Part shown: in pieces, positions 43,664-52,612 of the stretch
Layout of the letters: every line of letters begins with the position of its first letter
Numbering within the stretch: position 1 is the stretch's first letter
NCBI GenBank assembly: GCA_949879795.1
Contig: CATLBR010000001.1
Coordinates: 1 to 64,000, forward strand
Direction: 5' to 3'
DNA: 64,000 nucleotides
Source: an uncultured Hungatella sp.
GTDB lineage: Bacteria; Bacillota; Clostridia; Lachnospirales; Lachnospiraceae
Made by a program: the position numbers and the translations under genes
Notes under the pieces: generated by a model
Database searches by the model: none
The model's input: only the letters and a program-made list of their open reading frames with translations
What the model was told of the DNA's origin: nothing

Positions 43664-44233
43664 ATGATGTGTGGTATTTGTGGATGGAATTGCTGCAGAT
43701 GCAGAAGAAATTTCTGCTGCTGTTATAATAACTGTGGAAATAGTAACTGCTGCGGTGCAGGAAACGGCTCAGGGAACAACTGCTGCTGCGGTGCAGGAAA
43801 CGGCTCAGGGAACAACTGCTGCTGCGGTACGGGAAACGGCTCAGGGAACAACTGCTGCTGCGGTACGGGAAACGGCTCAGGGAACAACTGCTGCTGCGGT
43901 ACGGGAAATGGTTCAGGGAACAACTGCGGCTGTGGAAATGTGAACTGCTGCTGCCGGCATTGCTGCCACCGCTGCAACTGCCACGGTAATAGCTGCGGCT
44001 GTGGAAACGGATGCGAAGAGGAGCGGAGGAACGCCTTCCGTGCCGGTTACAGAAAAGGGTATAATGTGGGCTATTCCGACGGCTGGAATGCTGCCGTGAG
44101 GGACGGAGGTCCGGGACACGGCTGCGGTGGCTGCGGCGGAGGTTTTAGAGCAGATGATGAATATGTAGCGGGAGCGGATATCGGCGGTGAAATTCTTGTG
44201 GATGTACAGGGAAATGATGATATTCAGCAGTAG
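43664..44233 (+). CDS. Cys/Gly-rich tandem-repeat protein, possible spore surface protein
   Basis: 189-residue protein of extreme composition. After MMCGICGWNCCRCRRNFCCC come five 12-residue repeats of the form G-A/T-GNGSGNNCCC (residues 31-90), then a Cys/His/Asn-rich stretch, a folded-looking segment (RRNAFRAGYRKGYNVGYSDG) and an acidic tail (ADIGGEILVDVQGNDDIQQ). AAAGGAGATTC precedes the ATG. There is no signal peptide. The Cys content suggests a disulfide- or metal-cross-linked structural protein; closeness to cotJABC suggests the spore coat, but this is inference. The family is not recognised. Confidence 0.75.
   Translation: MMCGICGWNCCRCRRNFCCCYNNCGNSNCCGAGNGSGNNCCCGAGNGSGNNCCCGTGNGSGNNCCCGTGNGSGNNCCCGTGNGSGNNCGCGNVNCCCRHCCHRCNCHGNSCGCGNGCEEERRNAFRAGYRKGYNVGYSDGWNAAVRDGGPGHGCGGCGGGFRADDEYVAGADIGGEILVDVQGNDDIQQ
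43754..43933 (+). repeat. Five 36-bp in-frame tandem repeats
   Basis: Five near-identical 36-base units encode the repeated 12-residue motif. They differ at a few bases (GCAGGA versus ACGGGA), which suggests recent expansion by slippage or unequal exchange. Copy number is likely to vary between strains. Confidence 0.85.
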
Positions 44234-44312
44234 ATCCACTGATTAAGAATCAGAGCAGAGACAATCCGGCGGAAGGTGAACAGATCTGTCTCTTATCAGG
44301 TATTTAGCGGCA

Positions 44313-44354
44313 ATAAGGTCCGAGGACAGTAGTGCTGATGTCCTCGGGCCTTAT
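44313..44354. terminator. 16-bp hairpin after the repeat-protein gene
   Basis: ATAAGGTCCGAGGACA (44313-44328) pairs with TGTCCTCGGGCCTTAT (44339-44354) with one wobble. There is no T tract, so its termination strength is uncertain. Confidence 0.5.
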
Positions 44355-44441
44355 GCATATCGATGAAAAAAATATTTTGTTTTTGTGTAGAATATCTATT
44401 GCAAATGTTAAGAAAAAGTGATAAGGTATAGATACAAAATA

Positions 44442-44472
44442 TTTGTATACAAACTAGATATATTGTATACAA
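44442..44472 (+). promoter_or_regulatory. Two TTGTATACAA palindromes upstream of the dehydrogenase
   Basis: TTTGTATACAAA (44442-44453) and TTGTATACAA (44463-44472), centres 20 bases apart, about two helical turns. This suits cooperative binding of a dimeric regulator. The same core lies upstream of the sugar importer at 3837-3850. Confidence 0.6.
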
Positions 44473-44511
44473 AATATGAGGAGATTATTTAATAGAAAAG
44501 GAGAATGTATG

Positions 44512-45315
44512 ATGGACAACAAGACAAATTTCTCTCTGGCAGGTAAAGTGGCCCTGGTTACAGGCGCTTCTTATGGGATTGGCTTTGCTATCGCGAAAGC
44601 TATGGCGGGGGCAGGAGCGACCATCGTGTTTAACGACATTAAGCAGGAGCTGGTGGACAAGGGAATTGCGGCTTATGCAGAGGAAGGAATCACAGCCCAT
44701 GGCTATGTATGCGACGTCACTGATGAAGAAGCGGTGAACGGTATGATCGCGAAGATTGAAAAGGAAGTGGGCGTAGTAGATATTCTGGTGAACAATGCAG
44801 GCATTATCAAACGAATCCCTATGATCGAGATGGCGGCCAAGGATTTCAGACAGGTGATCGATGTGGATCTGAACGCTCCGTTTATCGTTTCCAAGGCAGT
44901 GATCCCCAGTATGATCAAAAAGGGCCACGGAAAGATTATCAATATCTGTTCCATGATGTCAGAGTTTGGTCGTGAGACCGTATCCGCATATGCGGCCGCT
45001 AAGGGCGGACTGAAAATGTTGACGAGAAATATTGCGTCAGAGTACGGTGAGTTTAACATCCAGTGCAATGGTATTGGACCCGGCTATATTGCCACACCTC
45101 AGACGGCTCCTCTTCGTGAGAAACAGCCAGACGGCTCCAGACATCCGTTTGATCAGTTCATTATCTCCAAGACACCGGCAGGCCGCTGGGGAGAGGCTTC
45201 CGATCTGGGCGGACCTGCAATATTCCTTGCGTCCGACGCTTCTGATTTTGTAAACGGACAGATCCTGTATGTAGATGGGGGAATTCAGGCTTATATCGGA
45301 AAACAGCCCTCATAA
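44512..45315 (+). CDS. Gluconate 5-dehydrogenase-like short-chain dehydrogenase
   Basis: 267-residue SDR enzyme interconverting 5-keto-gluconate and gluconate, or a related uronate catabolite. Cofactor motif TGASYGIGFAIAKAM near residue 17; NNAG at about 94; catalytic Ser in ICSMMSE and Tyr/Lys in SAYAAAKGG. GPGYIATPQTAPLREKQPDG, with the insertion after it, is characteristic of the gluconate 5-dehydrogenase subgroup. Two ATGs are adjacent (44509, 44512); the second lies 8 bases from GGAG. Two palindromic operators upstream suggest control by a sugar-acid-responsive repressor. A hairpin terminator follows. Confidence 0.87.
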   Translation: MDNKTNFSLAGKVALVTGASYGIGFAIAKAMAGAGATIVFNDIKQELVDKGIAAYAEEGITAHGYVCDVTDEEAVNGMIAKIEKEVGVVDILVNNAGIIKRIPMIEMAAKDFRQVIDVDLNAPFIVSKAVIPSMIKKGHGKIINICSMMSEFGRETVSAYAAAKGGLKMLTRNIASEYGEFNIQCNGIGPGYIATPQTAPLREKQPDGSRHPFDQFIISKTPAGRWGEASDLGGPAIFLASDASDFVNGQILYVDGGIQAYIGKQPS

Positions 45316-45327
45316 ATAAGTTTATAG

Positions 45328-45361
45328 ATATCCGCCGCATCTGACCTGGTGTGGCGGATAT
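45328..45361 (+). terminator. Terminator of the dehydrogenase gene
   Basis: ATATCCGCC (45328-45336) pairs with GGCGGATAT (45353-45361), followed by TTATGTTAT. Confidence 0.65.
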
Positions 45362-45439
45362 TTATGTTATCCAATATGTCAGTATCCAGCCTCTTATGGC
45401 TCCCCTACTTTTTATAGATAAATCTATCATAATAAAAAC

Positions 45440-45485
45440 ACCTCCAAAGTAGATTTTGGTTATTTGCCTTGTCTACTTTAGAGGT
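45440..45485 (-). terminator. Terminator of the basic small-protein gene
   Basis: ACCTCCAAAGTAGA (45440-45453) pairs with TCTACTTTAGAGGT (45472-45485) with one wobble; on the minus strand it is followed by GTTTTTATTATG. Confidence 0.75.
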
Positions 45486-45553
45486 ATCATATCAATTCCG
45501 GTATTTTTTTCAATCAGAGGTATCTTTAAAAATAGGACTCGGACAGAAAGGGT

Positions 45554-45832
45554 CTATTTGAGCATTTCTAAAATTTCTTCTGGTGTTTTTCCGGATTCCT
45601 GAATTGCCTTAAGGATTTTTGTCTGATTCTCTTTTAATGCTTTTTTTGCAGCGGCGGCAGACTCTTTTTTCTCTTTGGCGAGAGCCGCTTTCTCGGCTTT
45701 CAGCTGCTCTTTATAAGCAATTTTCAACTCTTCCTTTGTAGCTTTTAAGTCAGCTTCCAGTTTCTGAACTTTTTCGTTGAGTTTTGCGGCTTTCCCGGTA
45801 TAAGTCACTTCTTTTCTCACACCTCTTGGCAT
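45554..45832 (-). CDS. Lys/Ala-rich coiled-coil small protein
   Basis: 92-residue basic, almost entirely helical protein: MPRGVRKEVTYTGKAAKLN, then a heptad-like run rich in Lys, Ala and Glu (LKATKEELKIAYKEQLKAEK), ending with a short distinct segment, ESGKTPEEILEMLK. It resembles histone-H1-like and H-NS-type end domains in composition, so nucleic-acid binding is possible but not shown. CAAGGAGGAAATAG precedes the ATG and a clear terminator follows. It is a monocistronic gene. Confidence 0.75.
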   Translation of the reverse strand: MPRGVRKEVTYTGKAAKLNEKVQKLEADLKATKEELKIAYKEQLKAEKAALAKEKKESAAAAKKALKENQTKILKAIQESGKTPEEILEMLK

Positions 45833-46110
45833 AACTATTTCCTCCTTGTAAATTAAATGTTATTTTTAGAGTTTTTTATTTCTGAATTTATGATACAACA
45901 CAATTATATTATTTGTAAAGGAAAATATAGAAAATTTTTCAGATAAAGTATTTTTTTAGCTGGAAACCAAAAAAGTGAAAATAATATTTCCCCCAATTTT
46001 ATAATTAAGAGTGGGAGATTTGAATCAGTAGATTTATAATGCCGACAGTACAAGGCAATAACTCCCGGCATAGACGGTCAGGTATGCAGGATGTTGAGAG
46101 AGCTTGATTA

Positions 46111-47739
46111 TTATCCAAAATCTTCCAGGGATTGATTCAGTTTTCGGATTCCATCCAGACAGTCAAGTTCATTCCCGTCTAAATCGTAGAGTTCTCCCTG
46201 CTGAACAAAATTATACACGTAGATATTATCCAGATACACATCTCCATCGGAGCGGAATTCTACCTGTCCATATTCGAGACATCCAAAATTCAGATCAAAT
46301 TGTTCTTTTCCAAATACGGTTATCTCTTTTGCCGAGCCACCCAGGATCACGGAAATGTTCACAGGTGTATCGCTGTCTGCCGTAAATCGTACATGGTTTT
46401 CAAATTGCTGTTTTCGGGAGATTTGGCTCCCTGCGCTTTGGGAAAGGCTTCCTCCCTTTTGGAGCCATGCCTGATTGCTCCCATTGCGCTGTACGACTTT
46501 TACGCCGCTGGTATTCCACCCTTTATCACCCAGGGCGAACTGGCTGTTGAAGATACCGTTGTTGGCATAATTGCGGTATGTCCATACGGCGTATCCGCAG
46601 GTATACCGTCGTAAAACGTGTGGAATGCCGGTAAGAAATGCATTTCTCTCTTCCTCCAGAAGTCTGGCACTGTGCTCGAACCCCGGTGTCATATCCATGT
46701 ACAGGAGTTGATCGATATATTGAGGTTTTCCGCCATTATAAGTTTTTACCAGCTCAAGTTGTTGTTCCATGGTAGAGATGGCCTCTGCGGCAGTGAGAAG
46801 CAGGTCTGGATTTTGTTTCATGGATATGTTGTACATCAGCGCGGTGTAATCGGCCCCCTCGCATGGGAAAGTTTGGTAATGGGTTATCTCCGCCTTATTC
46901 CCGTTAAGTCCTTCTGTAAGGTCAGTGTCCAGCCGCACCTCCATGGACAGACCGGGGAAGACCATCTGGGTCTCTTTGAGAAAATCAATGAGAAACTGGT
47001 CATAGTATTCATAGAACAGTTTGATGGCAGGACTGTTCTTTGTTGGAATACCAACCTGGTCAAAATTCTCAAAAGAAAAAGCAGGAGAAAAATATTCATT
47101 TATCTGTTTCAGTGTGTAATTCTCCTTTAAATATGTCTGAAAACCGATACGCCTTGCCTCTGCTATCCCTGCTTCGCTTGAGCCGTACTGGTTTGGAGCA
47201 TCCAGCACATAATTCCAGAAGTCTTCCCATGTAATAAATCCTCCATAAAAATTCTCATAGCGCGACACAGTCTGATAAAGTTTCCGGGCGTAGTCCAGCC
47301 AAGCAGATCTGGTGGCATTGTCCCACAACAGCTTTTTGTATCGGTTCCGGGGAGGTTCTCCGTTGGCATAATCCCAGGTGTATCCTACTCTCAAGATAAC
47401 CCACAGCCCTTGTTCTCTGGCGGACTCCATAACCCGGTTCAATTTGTTAAAGGCATATTCACAGTATCCGTCAGGGCCGGAAGATGGATGAAACTCCCGC
47501 CAGGGGACTATCAGAACAATACTGTTAAAGCCGTCTGCCGCGATCTGGGCAAGTTCTTCATTCATATGTTCGCTTTCTCCATTCCAGAAATTGACTGCCC
47601 ATTGATCTGAGACGTAAGTTACACTTTTTAGGTTTTCAGGAGGAGTCTCCTCCACTGCGCCCAAAGACGCAAACGGTGCCGACAGCAGAGATATCGCAGT
47701 GGCAACCATGAATGGTTTCCAAAGATGTTCTTTTCTCAT
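46111..47739 (-). CDS. Secreted TIM-barrel glycoside hydrolase-like protein
   Basis: 542-residue exported protein. The signal peptide MRKEHLWKPFMVATAISLLS ends near ASLGA. The barrel resembles GH5/GH42-type cellulase-fold proteins: HMNEELAQIAADGFNSIVLI, VPWREFHPSSG, WVILRVGYTWDYANGE and FYGGFITWEDFW, with a likely catalytic Glu in ITWEDFW and another near TCGYAVWTYRNY. The last 130 residues look like a carbohydrate-binding beta-sandwich (NHVRFTADSDTPVNISVILG; GDVYLDNIYVYNF). ATG 47739 follows TGGAGGTACAT. The substrate is not identifiable. It is the only clearly secreted hydrolase in the window and stands alone. Confidence 0.78.
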   Translation of the reverse strand: MRKEHLWKPFMVATAISLLSAPFASLGAVEETPPENLKSVTYVSDQWAVNFWNGESEHMNEELAQIAADGFNSIVLIVPWREFHPSSGPDGYCEYAFNKLNRVMESAREQGLWVILRVGYTWDYANGEPPRNRYKKLLWDNATRSAWLDYARKLYQTVSRYENFYGGFITWEDFWNYVLDAPNQYGSSEAGIAEARRIGFQTYLKENYTLKQINEYFSPAFSFENFDQVGIPTKNSPAIKLFYEYYDQFLIDFLKETQMVFPGLSMEVRLDTDLTEGLNGNKAEITHYQTFPCEGADYTALMYNISMKQNPDLLLTAAEAISTMEQQLELVKTYNGGKPQYIDQLLYMDMTPGFEHSARLLEEERNAFLTGIPHVLRRYTCGYAVWTYRNYANNGIFNSQFALGDKGWNTSGVKVVQRNGSNQAWLQKGGSLSQSAGSQISRKQQFENHVRFTADSDTPVNISVILGGSAKEITVFGKEQFDLNFGCLEYGQVEFRSDGDVYLDNIYVYNFVQQGELYDLDGNELDCLDGIRKLNQSLEDFG

Positions 47740-47954
47740 ATGTACCTCCATTTTAAGCGGTGATGCCACCGTAAGTATAACATATATTTTTTATTGGGAC
47801 AATTAATTCCTGTTCATAAACAGATATACCGCAGCATTCTGGCGGTTCATAACAGCGGCAGGTGAGATATTATAGAAATAAAACTAAAGATGACTTTAAT
47901 GTTATACTGTAATCGAAATATGCACAATTGTAAATAATATACGGGGGATAATAT

Positions 47955-48219
47955 ATGTCTTATTTTTCGATTTCCTTGAATCGTTTAGATGATTTTTTGA
48001 GGGTGTTCATGAAACAGATAAGGAATTGCATAATGAAGTTATTCATCATGCACAAGATGATTATTTTAATGTTTACAAATCTAAAATTTCAATATCCAGC
48101 TTTGTTGATTCTGGATATATTTTAATAAAGCCGACGGTTTATTAAGATACCGATTATGGGTTTTAGCCTGGAGTGTCGCCGATGAAAAAACAGGAAAGTT
48201 AGAAAAATGCTTTATGTAA
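47955..48219 (+). pseudogene. Frameshifted small gene
   Basis: Three pieces in different frames read as one protein of about 85 residues: MSYFSISLNRLDDFLR, then GVHETDKELHNEVIHHAQDD and YFNVYKSKISISSFVDSGYI, then RLWVLAWSVADEKTGKLEKC. Two frameshifts disable it. The family is not recognised. The rest of the 47740-48230 gap shows nothing else. Confidence 0.35.
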
Positions 48220-48232
48220 ATCAACAGCAAAA

Positions 48233-48260
48233 AACCCTTGAATCCACCGATTCAAAGGTT
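48233..48260 (-). terminator. Terminator of tRNA-Pro
   Basis: AACCCTTGAATC (48233-48244) pairs with GATTCAAAGGTT (48249-48260) with one wobble; on the minus strand it is followed by TTTTTTGC. Confidence 0.75.
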
Positions 48261-48266
48261 TTTACA

Positions 48267-48340
48267 TCGGGGTAACAGGATTTGAACCTGCGACCTCTCG
48301 GCCCCCAGCCGAGCGCGCTACCAAACTACGCCATACCCCG
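48267..48340 (-). tRNA. tRNA-Pro (anticodon GGG)
   Basis: Minus-strand cloverleaf: acceptor CGGGGTA/TACCCCG, anticodon stem CTCGG/CCGAG with loop CTGGGGG (anticodon GGG), T-arm with GGTTCAAATCC. CCA is not encoded. A terminator lies directly downstream. Confidence 0.93.
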
Positions 48341-48498
48341 TAAATTAATATACAGCACCCGCTTTAACCGGGCTCTCTCTTGATACTTCCCTATTATAGC
48401 AAAAGATTTGGATTTTGAAAAGAGTTTTCTTGAAAAAATTTTATGAATGGGATATGATTAGATAAGATCGGGAAAAATATACAGGATGGAGGGAGGAT

Positions 48499-49287
48499 AT
48501 GAGGCGATCTATTGTAAGTTTTGACATGGATATGACGCTGCTGGACCACGAGACGTTCCAGATTCCGGACAGCGCCCTGAGGGCCCTTGACAAATTGAGG
48601 GAGAACTACAGGATTGTTCTGTCCACGGGGAGGGATATGGACAGTCATTACAGCGCGGGATTAAAGGAGAAAGTCAATCCCGACGCCATTGTCCATACCA
48701 ACGGAACCAAGATCACCGTGGGAGGCCGGCTTCTGTATGAATCTCATATGTCGCAGGAACTAAAGCGCCGCCTCTTGGAGTTTGCCGAGAAGCATAACCT
48801 GGCAGTGGGTGTGACCATGGGTGATGACGATTACTACATTCATGCCGAGCGTGTGACAGAGTTTGACATGAAGCGGTGGGGAGAGTGCGGACGCCGGTAC
48901 ATAGATCCGTGGAAACTGATGGATATAGAGGTGCCTTCCATGTGTTATATCGGAGAGCCCCAGGGGGCGGCGCTGATTGAGGAGGCCTTTGAGGATCTGA
49001 GGCTTCCTCTGTTTGCGGGAATGGAAGGTGCGGATATTATTGAGAAGAGGAACTCCAAGGCCAGAGGGCTGTCTATGGTCTGCGACCATTTTGGAACCAC
49101 CATGGAGGAGGCTTATGCGTTTGGGGACAGCATGAATGATTATGAGATTCTTCAGGCTGTGGGGACAGGAATTGCTATGGGAAATGCCGATCCCAGACTG
49201 AAGAAAGTGGCAGATTATGTAACAACGGATATCGGAGATGACGGTATCTACAAAGCATGTGTGCATTTAGGGCTGATAACGGATTAG
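48499..49287 (+). CDS. Cof-type HAD-superfamily phosphatase
   Basis: 262-residue cytoplasmic phosphatase for sugar phosphates or flavin/cofactor phosphates. Motif I is SFDMDMTLLDHE (nucleophile Asp near residue 9), motif II is VLSTGRDMDSHY, and motif IV is YAFGDSMNDYEIL with the metal-binding Asp pair. The C2-type cap occupies residues about 85-190. GGAGGGAGGAT precedes the ATG. The dihydrolipoamide dehydrogenase gene follows within 15 bases, so the 48.5-53.8 kb genes may form one operon. Substrate unknown. Confidence 0.88.
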   Translation: MRRSIVSFDMDMTLLDHETFQIPDSALRALDKLRENYRIVLSTGRDMDSHYSAGLKEKVNPDAIVHTNGTKITVGGRLLYESHMSQELKRRLLEFAEKHNLAVGVTMGDDDYYIHAERVTEFDMKRWGECGRRYIDPWKLMDIEVPSMCYIGEPQGAALIEEAFEDLRLPLFAGMEGADIIEKRNSKARGLSMVCDHFGTTMEEAYAFGDSMNDYEILQAVGTGIAMGNADPRLKKVADYVTTDIGDDGIYKACVHLGLITD

Positions 49288-49301
49288 AAAGGGGAAATAA
49301 G

Positions 49302-50720
49302 ATGGCAGTTACATACGATTTACTGGTAATCGGCGGCGGGCCGGGAGGTTACACAGCCGCCATAAAGGCAGCGGGCCTGGGTATGAAGACGGCGGTGATA
49401 GAGAAGGAGAAACTGGGGGGAACCTGCCTCAATCGGGGCTGCATTCCCACCAAGGCGCTGCTTCACGCCTCCAGTCTGTTTGCCATGATGCAGAAATGCG
49501 ATGAGTTCGGAGTGGGTGTGGACGGGATAGCCTTTGATTTCAAAAAGATGCAGAATTCGAAAAAAAGGGCTGTGGAGGCTTACAGATCCAATGTGGAGAG
49601 GCAGTTTGAAAAGCTGGGTGTTCACCTGATCCGCGGAACAGCCACTATCCGCCGCCACAGGAATGTGGAGGTAAAGACGGCGGAGGGGAAAGAGTTTTAT
49701 GAGGCGAAGCACATAATTATCGCCACAGGCGCCTCGGCGAAAATGCCGGATATACCCGGGGCGGATCTGGAGGGCGTCTTGAACAGCGACCGTCTTCTGG
49801 CGGCGGAGACCTGGAATTTTGATCAGATTACCATTGTGGGCGGTGGTGTCATCGGTGTGGAGATGGCAACCATTTTCAATTCCCTGTGTTCCAAGGTGAC
49901 GATCCTTGAGCAGGGAGATCATCTTCTGGGGCCTATGGACCAGGAGGTGGCAAAGACTCTGGAGGAGGAATTGACGTGGAAGGGCATTCAGGTATACTGC
50001 AATGCAAAGCTCAGGGAGATCACCAGAGAAAACGGCCTGGTTTGCCATTTTACTCAGAACGGGGAAGAAAAGTCGGTGCGATCTGCCCAGGTGCTCATGT
50101 CCGTGGGGAGAGTTCCATATACGGAGGGTCTGTTTGGAGATGACGTGGAATTTAAAACAGAGAACGGACGCCTGGAAGTGGGAGAGGACTTTATGACCAG
50201 TCAGCCGGAGATCTATGCCATCGGCGACGTATGCGCCCCCATTCAGCTGGCCCATGTGGCGGCTGCCCAGGGAACCTTTGTGGTGGAGAAAATCGCGGGC
50301 ATTCCCCATACCATCCGCCTGTCAGTGGTGCCAAACGGCATGTATGCCCGCCTCCCGGTTGTGCCGAGCTGTATCTATACAGACCCGGAGATCGCCACTG
50401 TGGGGATTACGGAGGAGGCAGCCAAAGCCTGCGGCATGAAGGTGCTCTGCGGCAGATATTCTATGAGCGGCAACGGAAAGTCCATTATTTCTCATGAGAG
50501 AGGCGGTTTTGTCCGGCTGGTATTTGACGCGTATTCGAAAAATCTGGTGGGCGCCCAGATTGTATGCCCAAGAGCGACAGATATGATCGGTGAGATGGCT
50601 ACTGCCATCGCTGCAGGTCTGACGGCGGGACAGCTTCAGATGGCTATGAGGGCACACCCCACCTACAGTGAAGGGATCGGAATGGCTATTGAGGATGCAC
50701 TGAAAAAGGCATTAAGATAA
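49302..50720 (+). CDS. lpdA: Dihydrolipoamide dehydrogenase (E3)
   Basis: FAD-dependent disulfide oxidoreductase of 472 residues that reoxidises protein-bound dihydrolipoamide with NAD. The FAD fold is VIGGGPGGYTAAIKA, the redox disulfide is GGTCLNRGCIP, the NAD fold is ITIVGGGVIGVEMATIF, and the C-terminal His-Glu pair is in MRAHPTYSEGIG. Start ATG 49302 follows AAAGGGGAAATAAG. No E1/E2 or glycine-cleavage genes are adjacent. The specific complex it serves cannot be told from this window. Confidence 0.9.
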   Translation: MAVTYDLLVIGGGPGGYTAAIKAAGLGMKTAVIEKEKLGGTCLNRGCIPTKALLHASSLFAMMQKCDEFGVGVDGIAFDFKKMQNSKKRAVEAYRSNVERQFEKLGVHLIRGTATIRRHRNVEVKTAEGKEFYEAKHIIIATGASAKMPDIPGADLEGVLNSDRLLAAETWNFDQITIVGGGVIGVEMATIFNSLCSKVTILEQGDHLLGPMDQEVAKTLEEELTWKGIQVYCNAKLREITRENGLVCHFTQNGEEKSVRSAQVLMSVGRVPYTEGLFGDDVEFKTENGRLEVGEDFMTSQPEIYAIGDVCAPIQLAHVAAAQGTFVVEKIAGIPHTIRLSVVPNGMYARLPVVPSCIYTDPEIATVGITEEAAKACGMKVLCGRYSMSGNGKSIISHERGGFVRLVFDAYSKNLVGAQIVCPRATDMIGEMATAIAAGLTAGQLQMAMRAHPTYSEGIGMAIEDALKKALR

Positions 50721-50736
50721 AGGAGAGACAGGCTGT

Positions 50737-52521
50737 ATGAATGAGAGACTGGAGACACTGAGAAAATTGATGGCAGAGCGCAGGATAGACGCTTACCTGA
50801 TTCCTACGTCAGATTTTCACGAGTCCGAGTATGTGGGAGAATATTTTAACTGCAGGAAATTCCTGACCGGCTTCACAGGATCCGCGGGAACGGCGGTGGT
50901 AACCTCTTGTGACGCGGGAATGTGGACCGACGGAAGATATTTTGTCCAGGCGGCAAAACAGCTGGAGGGAAGCGGATTTAAGCTCCAGAAGATGGGCCAG
51001 GAGGGAGTTCCTTCCATAGAGGAATATCTGACGGAGAAGATTCCTCAGGGAGGTGTTCTGGGATTTGACGGTCGTGTGGTGAACAGCCGTATGGGCAGGG
51101 AACTCAGAGATATCCTGGAGGAAAAAGGGGTTACATTTGTATATGAAGAAGACTTGGTAGGAGAAATCTGGACTGACAGGCCGGAACTGCCGGCGAGACC
51201 GGTGTGGATACTGGAAGAGAAGTATGCGGGGAAACCGGCGTCGGAGAAGATACAGGATTTGAGAGAGGCCATGAAAAAAGCCAGGGCTACGGTCCACGTG
51301 CTTACCACCCTGGATGATATTGTGTGGCTTCTCAATATCAGGGGAAACGATGTGCCCAACAATCCGGTGGTACTGTCCTATGTGGTGGTGACCATGGAGA
51401 AACTCTACCTGTTTATCAATGAAGCTGCACTGGGCAGGGAGGTAAGGGAGTATTTGGAAGGTTTACATGTTACGGTAAAGCCTTACAATGACATCTATGA
51501 ATTTATCAAAATCTTTCGCCAGGAGCGGGTTCTCCTGGAGAGTTCCAGGGTCAATTTCGCCATTAGGAACAACTTGGATTCCTCCAACCGGGTGATCGAC
51601 GAGCTGAACCCTACAGCCATGGCCAAGGCAGTGAAAAACCCGGTAGAGATAGAAAATGAGCGCAGGGCTCACATCAAAGACGGTGTGGCTGTGACCAGAT
51701 TCATGTACTGGCTTAAGAAGAATATAGGCAGGATACCGATGACAGAGATCAGCGCTGCCGGGCATCTGGAGGAGCTGCGCAGGCAGCAGGAGGGATATCT
51801 GGAGCCCAGTTTCAACACTATCTCCGCCTACGGGGAAAATGCTGCTATGTGTCATTATTCGGCGACTCCGCAGTCGGACAGGACCCTGGAGCCCAGAGGA
51901 CTCTATCTGGTGGATTCCGGAGGGCAGTACCTTGAGGGCACCACAGATATCACCAGGACGATAGCCCTGGGACCGGTGACCGATGAGGAGAGAGAACATT
52001 TTACTCTGGTAGCTATGAGTATGCTGAGATTGGGACATGCCAGATTCCTGTATGGCTGTCGGGGGCTTTCCCTGGATTACATTGCCAGACAGCCTCTGTG
52101 GGAGCGGGGACTCAACTATGACCACGGCACAGGACATGGAGTAGGTTATCTTTTGAATGTCCACGAGAGGCCTAATGGGATCCGCTACAAGACAGTGCAG
52201 GAGCGCATGGACAGCGCAGTGATCGAGGAGGGGATGATCTGTTCTGATGAGCCGGGACTGTACATGGAAGGAAGCCACGGAATCCGTACGGAAAACCTGA
52301 TTGTGTGCAGAAAAGCCGAGAAAAATGCCTATGGGCAGTTTATGGAATTTGAGTATCTGACCTTTGCTCCCATTGATCTGGACGCTTTGGACGTGTCCCT
52401 CATGGAGAAGAAGGATATCGAGTATCTGAATGAGTACCACAGACAGGTATATGAGAAAATCAGTCCCTATCTGTCAGAGGAAGAGAGACTGTGGTTAAAA
52501 CAGGTTACAAGAGAAATATAG
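50737..52521 (+). CDS. Xaa-Pro aminopeptidase (M24B)
   Basis: Cytoplasmic metallopeptidase removing an N-terminal residue from peptides with proline in second place. At 594 residues it is the long three-domain form like eukaryotic APP1. Two creatinase-like N-terminal domains (TLRKLMAERRIDAYLIPTSD; GFTGSAGTAVVTSCDAGMWT) precede the pita-bread catalytic domain. Metal ligands are in YLVDSGGQYLEGTTDITRT (two Asp), GTGHGVGY (His), SDEPGLYMEGSHGIRTENL (Glu) and a later Glu in EFEYLTFAP. AAAGGAGAGAC precedes the ATG, 16 bases after the previous stop. Confidence 0.92.
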   Translation: MNERLETLRKLMAERRIDAYLIPTSDFHESEYVGEYFNCRKFLTGFTGSAGTAVVTSCDAGMWTDGRYFVQAAKQLEGSGFKLQKMGQEGVPSIEEYLTEKIPQGGVLGFDGRVVNSRMGRELRDILEEKGVTFVYEEDLVGEIWTDRPELPARPVWILEEKYAGKPASEKIQDLREAMKKARATVHVLTTLDDIVWLLNIRGNDVPNNPVVLSYVVVTMEKLYLFINEAALGREVREYLEGLHVTVKPYNDIYEFIKIFRQERVLLESSRVNFAIRNNLDSSNRVIDELNPTAMAKAVKNPVEIENERRAHIKDGVAVTRFMYWLKKNIGRIPMTEISAAGHLEELRRQQEGYLEPSFNTISAYGENAAMCHYSATPQSDRTLEPRGLYLVDSGGQYLEGTTDITRTIALGPVTDEEREHFTLVAMSMLRLGHARFLYGCRGLSLDYIARQPLWERGLNYDHGTGHGVGYLLNVHERPNGIRYKTVQERMDSAVIEEGMICSDEPGLYMEGSHGIRTENLIVCRKAEKNAYGQFMEFEYLTFAPIDLDALDVSLMEKKDIEYLNEYHRQVYEKISPYLSEEERLWLKQVTREI

Positions 52522-52612
52522 GTTACAGATTTACAGAGGCAAGGGAGACCCCGGATGTTTTCTGGCGGGAAGGTGTGCTTTTTGAAAAAACTGAGAAAGT
52601 GGGAAGGCGACA

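Noticed and set aside
43754-43933. Regular 36-bp repeats as a possible CRISPR array
   Set aside because: Units are directly adjacent without spacers and encode a repeated protein motif in frame; no cas genes are present.
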